A DNA stretch of 64,000 bases, taken from Chryseobacterium ginsenosidimutans. Its GTDB lineage: Bacteria; Bacteroidota; Bacteroidia; Flavobacteriales; Weeksellaceae. The DNA lies in NCBI RefSeq assembly GCF_024807225.1, contig NZ_JANUCO010000001.1, positions 4,278,001 to 4,342,000 on the forward strand, given 5' to 3'. This document shows positions 25,998 through 35,325 of the stretch, piece after piece. The notes beneath the pieces were generated by a model, which saw only the letters and a list, made by a program, of their open reading frames with translations, ran no database searches and was not told where the DNA came from. The position numbers were made by a program, and so were the translations under genes. Every line of letters begins with the position of its first letter. Position 1 is the first letter of the stretch.

Positions 25998-27632
25998 ATG
26001 ATTTTACTTTTTATTTCAACGATTTTTCTGATTCCGACTTTCGTGGGTTGGGGAAAAATTGTGGAAAATATTTTCGGAACATTGTTCGGTGGAATTTCCG
26101 GGAAAGTAGTATTGGGAATTTTAGGAATCAGCTTAATTTGGACGATTCTTGCATTTTTTATTCCTTTATATATATATGTAGAAATTCCCACGGTTTTATT
26201 GGGGTTGATTTATTTTTTCAAACATAAGCTCTATCAGGAATTTTATCAGTTTTCGAAAAAAGATTTTTCGTTGATTTCAGTTATTTCATTAATCATTTTA
26301 TTTTGCGGGTCTTTCTATCCTTATATATTTGATCATTTCGGATATTATGTTCCTACGATAAAATGGCTTACAGAATTTGGTTTAATTAAAGGCATCTCAA
26401 ATCTCGACCTCACTCTTGGACAAATGTCGGTATGGCATATTTTTCAGGCAGGATTTTCTAATTTTTCAGATCCTTTTTTAAGGATGAATTCCGTTTTATT
26501 AATCATTTATACCTTATATATTGTTGAACAGAAAAATTGGATCCACTTATGTTTTCTTCCGGTTCTATTATTGTTTTCGCAGTCACCAAGTCCAGATTTG
26601 CCGGTCATCATTTTTTCATTAATTATTTTGAATGAAATTTTAAAAGAAAACAAGAATACTTCTCTCCTATTCGCCTTTTCAGTTTTTGTTTTTGCCATAA
26701 AACCAACAATGATCTGGCTTCCGATGTTGAGCTTCTTCTACTCTATCTTTATTATTAAATCAAATTTCAAAAATTTAATCCCTGGGATTTTAATCGTTTT
26801 ACTGTTTTTCATTAAAAATATATACACGTTCGGTTATCCTATTTTCCCGGTTTCAATTGGAGATATCGGAGTAAGCTGGAAACCCAATCCTGAAGTATTG
26901 AAAATATCTTCACAATATGCTGTTTTGAAAACTTACGATATGCAATATTCTTATCAGGAAATTCAGCAATTTTCAGGTTTAGATTATATTAAAAACTGGC
27001 TTTTTTTAAATGGAATTAAATCTAAAATCAATATTCTTTTTATCTTAAGTCTACTAAGTTTCATTGTTTTTACTTTTATTAAAAAGAATAAAATCATCAG
27101 TTTAATTTGTATTTCAATTTTAATTAAAAGCTTTTTAGTCTTACTATTTTCTGCACAATACAGATTTTTCATTGATGTATTTTTCGTGATCTTTTTTATC
27201 ATGTTTAATACTTATTTCAATCAAAAAAAATCGATTGCCGTATTTTCTGTTTTAAGTATAATTTTCATCGGATTTCTCACGTTACCGAATATTCTTCAGA
27301 CGTATTTACCTAGTTTCAAGCTCGGAAGTTTCATGGGAAAATTTGAAAAAGAACAGCTTTACAAACCTTCAACCTATACTTATAATAAATTCAATACTTA
27401 CAAAATCGGGAATTTCAAATTCCATGTTTCAAAAAAATATCCCTATAGTTTTGACATTCCACTTCCCGCCGTTTCAGAAAGTTATATTTTCGATGATGTA
27501 AAAGCAGGAATTTTCCCGCAAATGATCGACCCGAAAAATATCAGAAAAGGATTTATCTGGAAAAAATTAAATTCAAAAGAGAAGAAAGAAGCCAAAAACG
27601 TTATCAATTCTATCAACAATTCGTATCAATAG
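25998..27632 (+). CDS. Multi-spanning membrane protein of unknown function
   Basis: A protein of 544 residues with about ten to twelve hydrophobic helices through residue 430, then a soluble tail of about 100 residues (GKFEKEQLYKPSTYTYNKF to the end). The ATG at 25998 is chosen because an in-frame TTG at 25971 lies inside the preceding terminator. The overall shape, with hydrophobic Phe/Ile-rich helices and a periplasmic tail, is like GT-C-type or LIC_10190-type membrane proteins, but I see no decisive motif. It ends 50 bases before aroC and may be read with it. Confidence 0.65.
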   Translation: MILLFISTIFLIPTFVGWGKIVENIFGTLFGGISGKVVLGILGISLIWTILAFFIPLYIYVEIPTVLLGLIYFFKHKLYQEFYQFSKKDFSLISVISLIILFCGSFYPYIFDHFGYYVPTIKWLTEFGLIKGISNLDLTLGQMSVWHIFQAGFSNFSDPFLRMNSVLLIIYTLYIVEQKNWIHLCFLPVLLLFSQSPSPDLPVIIFSLIILNEILKENKNTSLLFAFSVFVFAIKPTMIWLPMLSFFYSIFIIKSNFKNLIPGILIVLLFFIKNIYTFGYPIFPVSIGDIGVSWKPNPEVLKISSQYAVLKTYDMQYSYQEIQQFSGLDYIKNWLFLNGIKSKINILFILSLLSFIVFTFIKKNKIISLICISILIKSFLVLLFSAQYRFFIDVFFVIFFIMFNTYFNQKKSIAVFSVLSIIFIGFLTLPNILQTYLPSFKLGSFMGKFEKEQLYKPSTYTYNKFNTYKIGNFKFHVSKKYPYSFDIPLPAVSESYIFDDVKAGIFPQMIDPKNIRKGFIWKKLNSKEKKEAKNVINSINNSYQ

Positions 27633-27670
27633 AACAAATTTCTCGGCGTTTTTATGTGAAGAAAAAGCCG

Positions 27671-27678
27671 TAAATTTG
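27671..27678 (+). promoter_or_regulatory. aroC promoter -7 element
   Basis: TAAATTTG matches TAnnTTTG and ends four bases before the aroC ATG, predicting an almost leaderless mRNA. Confidence 0.6.
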
Positions 27679-27682
27679 CATC

Positions 27683-28753
27683 ATGTTAAATACTCTAGGT
27701 AATCTTCTCAGTCTTACAACATTTGGAGAGAGTCATGGTCTGGCTTACGGTGGAATCATTAATAATTTTCCGGCAGGTTTAACGGTTGATCTTGATAAAG
27801 TTCAATACGAACTGGATCGTAGAAAACCCGGACAATCCGCTATCGTAACTCAGAGAAAAGAAAGTGACACGGTAAAATTTATGTCAGGAATTTTTGACGG
27901 AAAAACAACCGGAACTCCCATTGGTTTTATCATCGAAAACGAAAATCAGAAATCAAAAGATTATGATCATATCGCGAACTCTTATCGTCCGAGTCACGCA
28001 GATTTTACGTATGACCAGAAATTCGGGTTGAGAGATTATCGCGGCGGAGGAAAATCTTCGGCTAGAGAAACGATAAATTGGGTGGTTGCAGGAGCTTTAG
28101 CAAAACAATTATTATCAAATATCGAGATCAACGCTTACGTTTCTTCCGTTGGCGACATTTTCTGTGAAAAACCTTATCAGGCGTTGGATTTTTCTAAAAC
28201 CGAAAGCAATGAAGTTCGTTGTCCGGATCCGGAAACTGCCGAAAAGATGATCGCAAGAATTAAAGAAATCAAAAAAGAAGGCAACACAATCGGCGGAACA
28301 ATTACTTGTGTCATCAAAAATGTTCCTGTCGGAATTGGGGAACCGGTTTTTTCAAAACTTCAGGCAGAATTAGGAAAAGCCATGCTAAATATCAATGCTG
28401 CAAAAGGTTTTGAATACGGAAGCGGATTCTGTGGTGCAAAAATGACAGGAAGCGAACACAATGATCTTTTCAACGAAGATTTCACCACAAAATCAAATCT
28501 TTCAGGAGGAATTCAAGGTGGAATTTCTAATGGAATGGATATTTATTTCCGTGTGGCTTTCAAACCTGTTGCGACGATTTTGAGACCTCAGGAAAGTGTT
28601 GACAAATATGGAAATCCTGCCATCGTAGAAGGAAAAGGTCGTCACGATCCTTGTGTACTTCCGAGAGCGGTTCCTGTGGTGGAAAGTTTAGCAGCTTTTG
28701 TTTTGGCTGATCTATTTTTGATTAATAAAACAAGAAATATCAATAATTTTTAA
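27683..28753 (+). CDS. aroC: Chorismate synthase
   Basis: A 356-residue FMN-dependent enzyme that makes chorismate from EPSP, the last shared step of aromatic synthesis. Signatures are TTFGESHGLAYGGIINNFPAG (split here as GESHGLAYGG and INNFPAGL), the DRRKPGQS loop (about residues 45-52), FGLRDYRGGGKSSARET (about 112-128) and GGIQGGISNGMDI. Length and start fit the family. No other aro genes are in the window. Confidence 0.96.
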   Translation: MLNTLGNLLSLTTFGESHGLAYGGIINNFPAGLTVDLDKVQYELDRRKPGQSAIVTQRKESDTVKFMSGIFDGKTTGTPIGFIIENENQKSKDYDHIANSYRPSHADFTYDQKFGLRDYRGGGKSSARETINWVVAGALAKQLLSNIEINAYVSSVGDIFCEKPYQALDFSKTESNEVRCPDPETAEKMIARIKEIKKEGNTIGGTITCVIKNVPVGIGEPVFSKLQAELGKAMLNINAAKGFEYGSGFCGAKMTGSEHNDLFNEDFTTKSNLSGGIQGGISNGMDIYFRVAFKPVATILRPQESVDKYGNPAIVEGKGRHDPCVLPRAVPVVESLAAFVLADLFLINKTRNINNF

Positions 28754-28771
28754 ACATAAATATTTTTAGTA

Positions 28772-29336
28772 ATGGAAAATTACTGGGAAAAAAGTATCTC
28801 TTTTGAAGAGTATCTTACAATCGGAAAACAAAGATTAGAAAATCCTGCCAATCAACAGGAAATCGATTATAAACAATATTACGAACTGGGACTTCAGAGA
28901 ATCGAAAGGACATTGAAAAAATATGTTCCGAATGAAGATCAGCTAAAAGAGCTGGAAGCCAAAAACTTCAACGGAAAGATTTTAATTATTTCTGAAGTTT
29001 GGTGTGGCGACGCAAGTTTCTACCGTTCCTGCTTTGGTTAAATTTTTTGAAGGCAAAAATGAGGTTAGAATTTTCCTTAGAGACAGTGACAAAAGTTTAA
29101 TCAATCAATTTTTGACGAACGGAACAGAATCTATCCCGAAAGTTATTATTTTAGATAAAGATTTTAATGTAAAAAATTCTTGGGGACCGCGTCCCAAATA
29201 CGGAAAAGAATTATTAATGAAATACAAAGCTGATCCTGAAGTTTATACAAAAGATCATTTTTATAATGATCTGCAAATTTATTATGCGAAGAACAAAGGA
29301 AAAGATGCTGTTCAGGAAATATTGGAATTGTTGTAA
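28772..29336 (+). pseudogene. Thioredoxin-like protein (WCGDxS type), split by a +1 frameshift
   Basis: The first frame (to 29041) holds an N-terminal helical part and the active-site strand ILIISEVWCGDAS, then goes out of frame. The second frame continues as STVPALVKFFEGKNEVRIFL and runs to 29336. One extra T in the TTT at 29017-29019 explains the split. The restored protein has about 187 residues and fits the Thioredoxin_9-type family, where a single Cys in WCGD replaces CxxC. It follows aroC by 18 bases. Confidence 0.82.
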
Positions 29337-29377
29337 TTTTAAATTACTAATTTAGGCATCAATAATATTACATCCGC

Positions 29378-29459
29378 TTTGTCATTCCGTAGGAATCTAA
29401 GCTGAATTTATTAAAACTTATTGTTAATTACTTTGTTGAGATTCCTACGGAATAACAAA
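29378..29459. repeat. Dispersed repeat with TTTGTCATTC inverted ends, copy 2
   Basis: TTTGTCATTCCGTAGGAATC at the left is mirrored by GATTCCTACGGAATAACAAA at the right with one mismatch. It matches the copy at 9501-9602 in its ends and in the ggaatctaagctg and gagattcct segments, but its centre is different and shorter. Confidence 0.65.
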
Positions 29460-29489
29460 CAGAATGATTATTTTTATTAAAAAGTAAAA

Positions 29490-30029
29490 ATGAAAAAAAA
29501 TATAATTTATCTCGTATTAATCGCCATTATCGGAGTAATCGCTTTTGTTCCGGGAGTGAAAGACAAACTGAAAGATGCCTTCTTCCCGATTGCAACGATT
29601 GAAAATGCCGTTCACATCAGCGACGAAGATTATGATATTGATTTAAAAGGAATTAACGTTCCGAGTACAAATCTTAAAACTTTCAAAGACAAAGCTATTT
29701 TCCTGAACTTTTGGGGAACTTGGTGTCCTCCGTGCAGAAAAGAGTGGCCTTCGATTCAGAAATTATATGACACAAGAAAAGATCACGTAAAATTTGTTTT
29801 AATAGCGATGAACGATCAGGAGGATGCTGTGAGAAAATTTCTAAAGGAAAATAATTATAACGTTCCTGTTTATATTGCTCAAAGCCCGATCTCCGAAAAG
29901 ATACTTCCGAAAGTGTTTCCTACAACCTATCTTTTGGACAAAAACGGAAGAATTCTAATTAAAGAAGATGCCTCAAGAGATTGGAATACAGAATCTACCC
30001 ATCAGTTCATTGATAATATCATTAAATAA
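29490..30029 (+). CDS. Membrane-anchored TlpA-like thioredoxin
   Basis: A 179-residue protein with an N-terminal membrane anchor (about residues 5-24, IIYLVLIAIIGVIAFVPG) and a periplasm-facing redoxin domain. The active site is NFWGTWCPPCRKEW at about residues 72-85, a classic CxxC with a neighbouring cis-Pro segment VFPTTYLLD. Such proteins reduce disulfides in exported proteins, for example in cytochrome c maturation or oxidative stress. It is next to another thioredoxin-like gene, separated by the dispersed repeat. Confidence 0.9.
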   Translation: MKKNIIYLVLIAIIGVIAFVPGVKDKLKDAFFPIATIENAVHISDEDYDIDLKGINVPSTNLKTFKDKAIFLNFWGTWCPPCRKEWPSIQKLYDTRKDHVKFVLIAMNDQEDAVRKFLKENNYNVPVYIAQSPISEKILPKVFPTTYLLDKNGRILIKEDASRDWNTESTHQFIDNIIK

Positions 30030-30110
30030 TTTTAACTAAATTTTATCATTTGTTGGTATAGAATTTGCGAAATTTACATTGTAAAAAATTATTTAAACCT
30101 AAACACAAAA

Positions 30111-30458
30111 ATGAAGTATTCAAAGTTGAATCTGGCAAAAGAAGCCATCAGTCATAAGGGTTTCGTAAAAAAAATCCCTGACATTTTCAGAATGATAAAA
30201 ATGTGGAGAAAAGGAAGCTATCCTATAAAATCCATGGATATTATTCTACCCTTGTTGGGACTTTTATATATAATCTCGCCGATTGATCTTGTGCCGGAAG
30301 TTGCAGTTCCTGTGATCGGAGTTTTGGATGATCTTGCGGTTTTATCACTCGTAATACCAAAACTGATAAGAGAAGTAGACAAGTTTCTGCTTTGGGAAGC
30401 TGAGCAAAAATATAGTAGCGGCAATGCAAAAATAATCGATGCCGAAATCGTAAAATAA
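30111..30458 (+). CDS. YkvA/DUF1232-family small membrane protein
   Basis: A 115-residue protein. The family core LLGLLYIISPIDLVPEVAVP, then GVLDDLAVLSLVIPKLI, spans about residues 47-85 and combines a membrane helix with the invariant SPIDLVPE and DD residues. The role of the family is not established. It is monocistronic, with its own terminator directly after the stop codon. Confidence 0.85.
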   Translation: MKYSKLNLAKEAISHKGFVKKIPDIFRMIKMWRKGSYPIKSMDIILPLLGLLYIISPIDLVPEVAVPVIGVLDDLAVLSLVIPKLIREVDKFLLWEAEQKYSSGNAKIIDAEIVK

Positions 30459-30461
30459 AGT

Positions 30462-30488
30462 AAAAACCATCTGTAAAGGATGGTTTTT
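30462..30488 (+). terminator. Terminator of the YkvA-family gene
   Basis: A 10-bp perfect stem AAAAACCATC/GATGGTTTTT with a seven-base loop and following T residues. Confidence 0.88.
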
Positions 30489-30522
30489 TTATGTAATGAT
30501 GAATCGTTAATTTATGTTTCGC

Positions 30523-30940
30523 AAAGCTATCAGTTAAAGCTTCATCAAATCAACTTGTTGATTCTTCTTTGCTCACATAAATAAAAAGATACTTAATCAT
30601 AAATCTTTGCGTTAAAAAAATCTCTCGCTGATTTTGCTGATTACGCAGATGTTTGTGCTTATTTTATTTGTGTTTATTCGTGAAAAACATCCGTGAAATT
30701 AGTGTTTAAAGATAGCAAAGGCAAATAAATTTGCGCCGTAAAGCTATCAGTTAAAGCTTCATCAAATCAACTTGTTGATTCTTCTTTGCTCACTTAAATA
30801 AAAAGATAATTAATAATAAATCTTTGCGTCAAAAAAATCTCTCACTGATTTTGCCGATCACGCAGATATTTGTGTTTATTTTATTTGTGGGCATTTGTGA
30901 AAAACATTCGTGAAATTTGTGTTTAAAAAATTTACAATTC
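30523..30940. repeat. Tandem pair of a 217-bp dispersed repeat
   Basis: Unit 1 begins with AAAGCTATCAG at 30523 and unit 2 with the same at 30740. Both contain the perfect palindrome AATCAACTTGTTGATT (30548-30563 and 30765-30780), cttctttgctca, taaatctttgcgt, a ctctc-ctgattttgc stretch and cgtgaaatt-gtgtttaaa. No ORF is kept. A third copy is at 49290-49500. The rest of the gap 30459-31011 holds only a terminator and the next promoter. Confidence 0.8.
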
Positions 30941-30984
30941 ACCTGCAAAGTAAAATTCACAATTGACTTTTAACATCATTTCCT

Positions 30985-30992
30985 TAAATTTG
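30985..30992 (+). promoter_or_regulatory. UMP synthase gene promoter -7 element
   Basis: TAAATTTG matches TAnnTTTG, 19 bases before the ATG at 31012. Confidence 0.55.
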
Positions 30993-31011
30993 CAACATCT
31001 AATAAAAAATA

Positions 31012-32382
31012 ATGGAAAGTAAAAAAGAATTCTTTTTGGAGTGCTACAAACTAGGCATCATCAAATTCGGAAGATTTACATTAAAAAGCGGTATTGAAAG
31101 TCCGTTTTATGTAGACTTAAGACCTTTGGCTTCAGATCCTAAAATTTTGAAAAATTTGGCTAATTATTTATTGGAAATGCTTCCTTTGGATAATTTTGAT
31201 CTGATCTGCGGAGTTCCTTATGCTGCACTTCCGATGGCTACTGCGATGTCTCTGGAAAGCTATATTCCATTAATTATTAAAAGAAAAGAAGCGAAGAACT
31301 ACGGTACAAAAAAACTGATCGAAGGAATTTACCAGAAAGGACAAAACTGTCTTTTGGTGGAAGATGTGATTACTTCAGGAAAATCTTTGATCGAAACGAT
31401 TGCTGAAGTGGAACAGGAAGACCTTAAAGTTGCCGACATTGTTGTCGTTTTAGACAGAGAACAAGGTGGAAAACAGCTTCTTGAAAGCAAAGGATACAGA
31501 GTTCACACCCTTTTCAATATTTCAGAGGTTTGCGAAATTCTTCAGGAAAATGGAGAATTATCTGATGAAGAAGTAAAAAGAATTCAGGATTTTCTTGCTG
31601 GAAATCATATCCAGTTTGAAGAAAAAACAAGACTTTCTTATCAGGAAAAATTTGAAAATGCACAACATTCCGTTTCTAAAAAATTGTTGGAAACAGCTTT
31701 GGCTAAAGAATCTAACTTAATTGCTTCTGCGGACGTTACAACCACTCAGGAATTATTGGATTTGGCTGAAAAAGTTGGTCCACACGTTATTGCATTAAAA
31801 ACTCACATCGATATTCTTTCTGATTTCGAATACGAAAAAACAATTACTCCATTGAAAGCTTTGGCTGCAAAACACAACTTCTTATTAATGGAAGACAGAA
31901 AATTTGCAGACATCGGAAACACTCAGGAACTTCAGTTTACGAGCGGAGTTTTCAAAATTACAAATTGGGCAGATTTCGTGACTTCACAGGTTATCGGAGG
32001 TTTTGAATCTTTAGATTGCTTCAAAAATGTAGGAGTTGTAGCGATTATCGGGATGTCTTCAAAAGGAACTTTAACGACAAATTCTTACAGAGAAGAAGCT
32101 TTGAAAGTTGCGCTTTCTCATCCAAACGTAATCGGAGGAGTTTCTCAGAACGAGCTTCCTGAAGAAATGTTGTTGTTTACTCCGGGTGTGAATTTAGCAG
32201 ATTCAGGAGACGGAAAAGGACAACAGTACAATACTCCGGAACATGTTTTCAAAACACTTCACACAGATTTCATCATCGTTGGAAGAGGAATTTATAAATC
32301 TGAAAATCCGGCAGAAGCTGCAATTACCTATAAAAATGAAGGTTGGAATGCGTATTTAAGTTCTTTAGAAAAAAGCAATTAA
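31012..32382 (+). CDS. Bifunctional UMP synthase (OPRT-OMP decarboxylase fusion)
   Basis: A 456-residue fusion of the last two steps of pyrimidine synthesis. Residues 1-200 are orotate phosphoribosyltransferase, with the PRPP motif LLVEDVITSGKS (V116 to S125). Residues about 225-452 are orotidine-5'-phosphate decarboxylase, with the catalytic set K263 (ALKTHID) and D295-K297-D300 in DRKFADIGNT. The order PyrE then PyrF and the DRKFADIGNT form are those of eukaryotic UMP synthase. Both domains look complete. It is monocistronic with its own promoter and downstream of the tandem repeats. Confidence 0.94.
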   Translation: MESKKEFFLECYKLGIIKFGRFTLKSGIESPFYVDLRPLASDPKILKNLANYLLEMLPLDNFDLICGVPYAALPMATAMSLESYIPLIIKRKEAKNYGTKKLIEGIYQKGQNCLLVEDVITSGKSLIETIAEVEQEDLKVADIVVVLDREQGGKQLLESKGYRVHTLFNISEVCEILQENGELSDEEVKRIQDFLAGNHIQFEEKTRLSYQEKFENAQHSVSKKLLETALAKESNLIASADVTTTQELLDLAEKVGPHVIALKTHIDILSDFEYEKTITPLKALAAKHNFLLMEDRKFADIGNTQELQFTSGVFKITNWADFVTSQVIGGFESLDCFKNVGVVAIIGMSSKGTLTTNSYREEALKVALSHPNVIGGVSQNELPEEMLLFTPGVNLADSGDGKGQQYNTPEHVFKTLHTDFIIVGRGIYKSENPAEAAITYKNEGWNAYLSSLEKSN

Positions 32383-32453
32383 TAAATTCATAACCAAAAT
32401 CTTTACCAAATCTCTATAAAATGAGTTATATTTGATACTTTATCAAAGGAATA

Positions 32454-35270
32454 TTGAAAAGGATTAGTATTTGTTTTATTTTGTTTTTGGGTGTTGTAGA
32501 GGTTTCTGCGCAGAAAGACAGCATCTATATTGAAGCCAAATTGTCTTCGGATAAAAAAACGCTGAACGTGAATCAGGAATTGGTTTATTACAACAATTCG
32601 GAAAAAGATCTTAACACGGTAAAGCTTTTAAACTGGGTTTCCGCTTACAACAAAAGAGGAACTTCGCTGGTCTACAGAAAGCTGGAAGACAGAAATACCG
32701 ATCTGCATTTTGCAAAAAAAAATGAACTTGGTAAATTATTAAGTTTACATATAAAAAGCGCTGATCAGGAAATCCCTGTCAGCAATATTTCTGACGAAAG
32801 TTTTTTTCTTCCTTTAAAAGAAATTTTAAAACCCGGAGAAAAAATAAAACTTCAACTGCAATATCAGATTCAACTTCCTGATAAGAAATTTACAGGATAC
32901 GGAACTTCTGATAACAATATAGCACTAAAATATTTCTTTATTGTTCCGGATCGCTTTGATCCGGACAATATTTCTAAGAGAGATTATCACGATATTGAAG
33001 AATCTGTAAGTTTCAATACGTTTTGGACGGTGAATTTTGATCTTCCTGTCAATTATTTTATTGAAAGTAATCTTCAGCAGACTCAGATGAATTCTTTCAA
33101 TGGCTATCTGGATTCTGATCCTGAATTTTTGATTTCCCAAAACGAATATCCTTCGATTAATATTAATACAGAAGATATTCACACGGAAGTAAGATTTGGA
33201 TATAATCTGAGACCCGAAGAAAAACAAAACTTAGAGTTTTATCTTCCTTTACAATTAAAATTCATTAAAGAAAGAATTGGTTTTGTTCCAGAAAGGCTTT
33301 TTATATCTGATAAATTCCGAGGAAAAGAAGATTTTTTCGGGAATAATGACATTACGTTCTGGAAATTCAGGTTTCAATTATTTACTGATGCAGAAAAAAC
33401 CGATCTCGATTATTTCGGAATTATCGCTAAAAAGGTTTTAGATGAAAGCATTATTACCGATAAACAGGATTATCATTGGTTTAAAAGTGGGTTGAAATCT
33501 TATCTTGAAATTCAATATCTAAAAAAATTCTACGCAGATACAAAATTACTGGGAACTTTACCTGAAACGAAGGTTTTCGGTGTAAAACCTTTAAAACTTT
33601 TTCATGCATCTGAAGTAAAGCTGATCGAGCGTTACGGTTTGGCGTATCAATACATTATGTCTCAAAATCTGGATCAGAAAATCGATGAAAAATATACTGT
33701 TCTGAGTAATTTCAATGACATGGCGATCAGTAATTTTGAAACAGGAACTTTGTTCAATTATTCTGCGGAAAAAATGGGGTCTGAGAATTTTGATAGTCTT
33801 GTTCAGAATTTTATTGCAAAAAACACCGACAAGAAAGCCAATCCGAAAGATTTTCTAAAAGAATTGGCTGAAAAAGACAAGAGAACATCTTATCTATCTG
33901 AATTTTTACAGCATAAAAACAGAGTCAATTTTAAGTTGAGAAAATTCAAAAAAGAAGGAGATTCTTTAAATATTACCATCGAAAAAAATACATTAGCCAA
34001 TATTCCTGTACAACTTCAAACGACATCAAAAGATGGTAAAACAACAGAATATTGGGTAGAAACTGAGGAAAACGAAAAAGCAAAAACGGTTTCTATTCCG
34101 GCTTTAGATACTTATAAAATCACGCTGAATGATGATTACATTTTCCCGGAATCCAATTACAGAGACAACTTTTTGTATGCTAAAGGTTTTTTTTCGAATA
34201 CTAAAAAAATTAAATTAAAATTAATTAAAGACATTCCGAATCCTGAATTCAATGAGATTTATGTAAGTCCGAAAATTCGTTTTAATAATACTTATGACAA
34301 ATTTTTGATCGGATTTAATTTTAAAAATCAATCTTTTTTTGATCAGAAATTTTTATACTCCTTCACGCCAAGTTACAGTACAGGAACAGGAAAACTGACA
34401 GGTTCCGGAGCGGTTGCCTACTCTTTTTTACCTGCAGAAAGCATTATCCGAAGTCTTACTTTTGGAGTTTCCGGCTCATATTTCCATTACGATTATGATC
34501 TGGCTTATCGTAAAGGTTCGATTTATTCAAATCTTAATTTCAGAAAAAACCCTAGAAGTACGGTGAGCAGAAGCATTGGAGCTTCTTACAATTATTTTGA
34601 AAGAGATCTGAGTCCTCAAATGATCCTTAATAAGGATTATGATAAATATAATCTTTGGAGTGTTGGTTATGGATATAATGACAGCCAAAGTATCCATGAA
34701 AAAAGCTTGGGAATAAGCACACAATGGATGGAAGATTTCCATAAAGTAACTGCTGAAGGATTTTACCGCTGGGAATTTGCACCGAAACAAAAATTAAGTC
34801 TGAGATTATTTGCAGGATATTTTGTAAAAAATGATACTAGAAACAGTACTTTCAATTACGGAATTTCACGAGTTTCAGATTACTCATTTTCCTACAATCT
34901 TTTGGGACAAAGTGCAACGGGCGGAATTTTATCTCAACAATTTATTCTGGCAGACGGAGGTTTCAAATCTTTCCTTCCCGGAAGTGTCAACAAATGGATA
35001 ACTTCTGTAAATCTGGATACAAGTGTCTGGAAAATTTTCCATGTATATGCAGATGCAGGAGTTTATGACAACAAAAACAAACCAACAAAATTCATTTGGG
35101 ACAGTGGTGTGAAAGTGAGAATTATCCCAGATTTCCTTGAAGTTTATTTACCGGTTCAGTCTTCTTTAGGTTTTGAGCCCGGATTTAAAGATTATGGGAG
35201 AAGAATAAGATACACTTTGATACTTAATTTAAACTCAATCATTAATGCTGCGAGACGTGGTTGGTATTAA
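32454..35270 (+). CDS. M1-peptidase-like protein with predicted C-terminal beta-barrel
   Basis: A 938-residue exported protein starting at TTG (signal MKRISICFILFLGVVEVSAQ). Residues about 20-450 resemble gluzincin aminopeptidases in layout, but the zinc motif HExxH is absent; where the motif and the WLNEG segment would be, it reads DYHWFKSGLKSYLE (Y340-H341-W342). From about residue 590 there are long amphipathic beta strands with aromatic girdles (SYFHYDYDLAYRKGSIYSNL, YNYFERDLSP) and the last residue pair is WY, as in outer membrane barrels. It is probably a non-catalytic outer membrane protein. The M1 link is by pattern only. Confidence 0.7.
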   Translation: MKRISICFILFLGVVEVSAQKDSIYIEAKLSSDKKTLNVNQELVYYNNSEKDLNTVKLLNWVSAYNKRGTSLVYRKLEDRNTDLHFAKKNELGKLLSLHIKSADQEIPVSNISDESFFLPLKEILKPGEKIKLQLQYQIQLPDKKFTGYGTSDNNIALKYFFIVPDRFDPDNISKRDYHDIEESVSFNTFWTVNFDLPVNYFIESNLQQTQMNSFNGYLDSDPEFLISQNEYPSININTEDIHTEVRFGYNLRPEEKQNLEFYLPLQLKFIKERIGFVPERLFISDKFRGKEDFFGNNDITFWKFRFQLFTDAEKTDLDYFGIIAKKVLDESIITDKQDYHWFKSGLKSYLEIQYLKKFYADTKLLGTLPETKVFGVKPLKLFHASEVKLIERYGLAYQYIMSQNLDQKIDEKYTVLSNFNDMAISNFETGTLFNYSAEKMGSENFDSLVQNFIAKNTDKKANPKDFLKELAEKDKRTSYLSEFLQHKNRVNFKLRKFKKEGDSLNITIEKNTLANIPVQLQTTSKDGKTTEYWVETEENEKAKTVSIPALDTYKITLNDDYIFPESNYRDNFLYAKGFFSNTKKIKLKLIKDIPNPEFNEIYVSPKIRFNNTYDKFLIGFNFKNQSFFDQKFLYSFTPSYSTGTGKLTGSGAVAYSFLPAESIIRSLTFGVSGSYFHYDYDLAYRKGSIYSNLNFRKNPRSTVSRSIGASYNYFERDLSPQMILNKDYDKYNLWSVGYGYNDSQSIHEKSLGISTQWMEDFHKVTAEGFYRWEFAPKQKLSLRLFAGYFVKNDTRNSTFNYGISRVSDYSFSYNLLGQSATGGILSQQFILADGGFKSFLPGSVNKWITSVNLDTSVWKIFHVYADAGVYDNKNKPTKFIWDSGVKVRIIPDFLEVYLPVQSSLGFEPGFKDYGRRIRYTLILNLNSIINAARRGWY

Positions 35271-35325
35271 AAAATAGCTGCACAAACTGTACAACTATTC
35301 TATTTTATTGATCTGAAAACCAGCT

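Noticed and set aside
30523..30940. CRISPR-like array
   Set aside because: There are only two units of 217 bases with no short repeat-spacer pattern; no CRISPR array was seen anywhere in the window.
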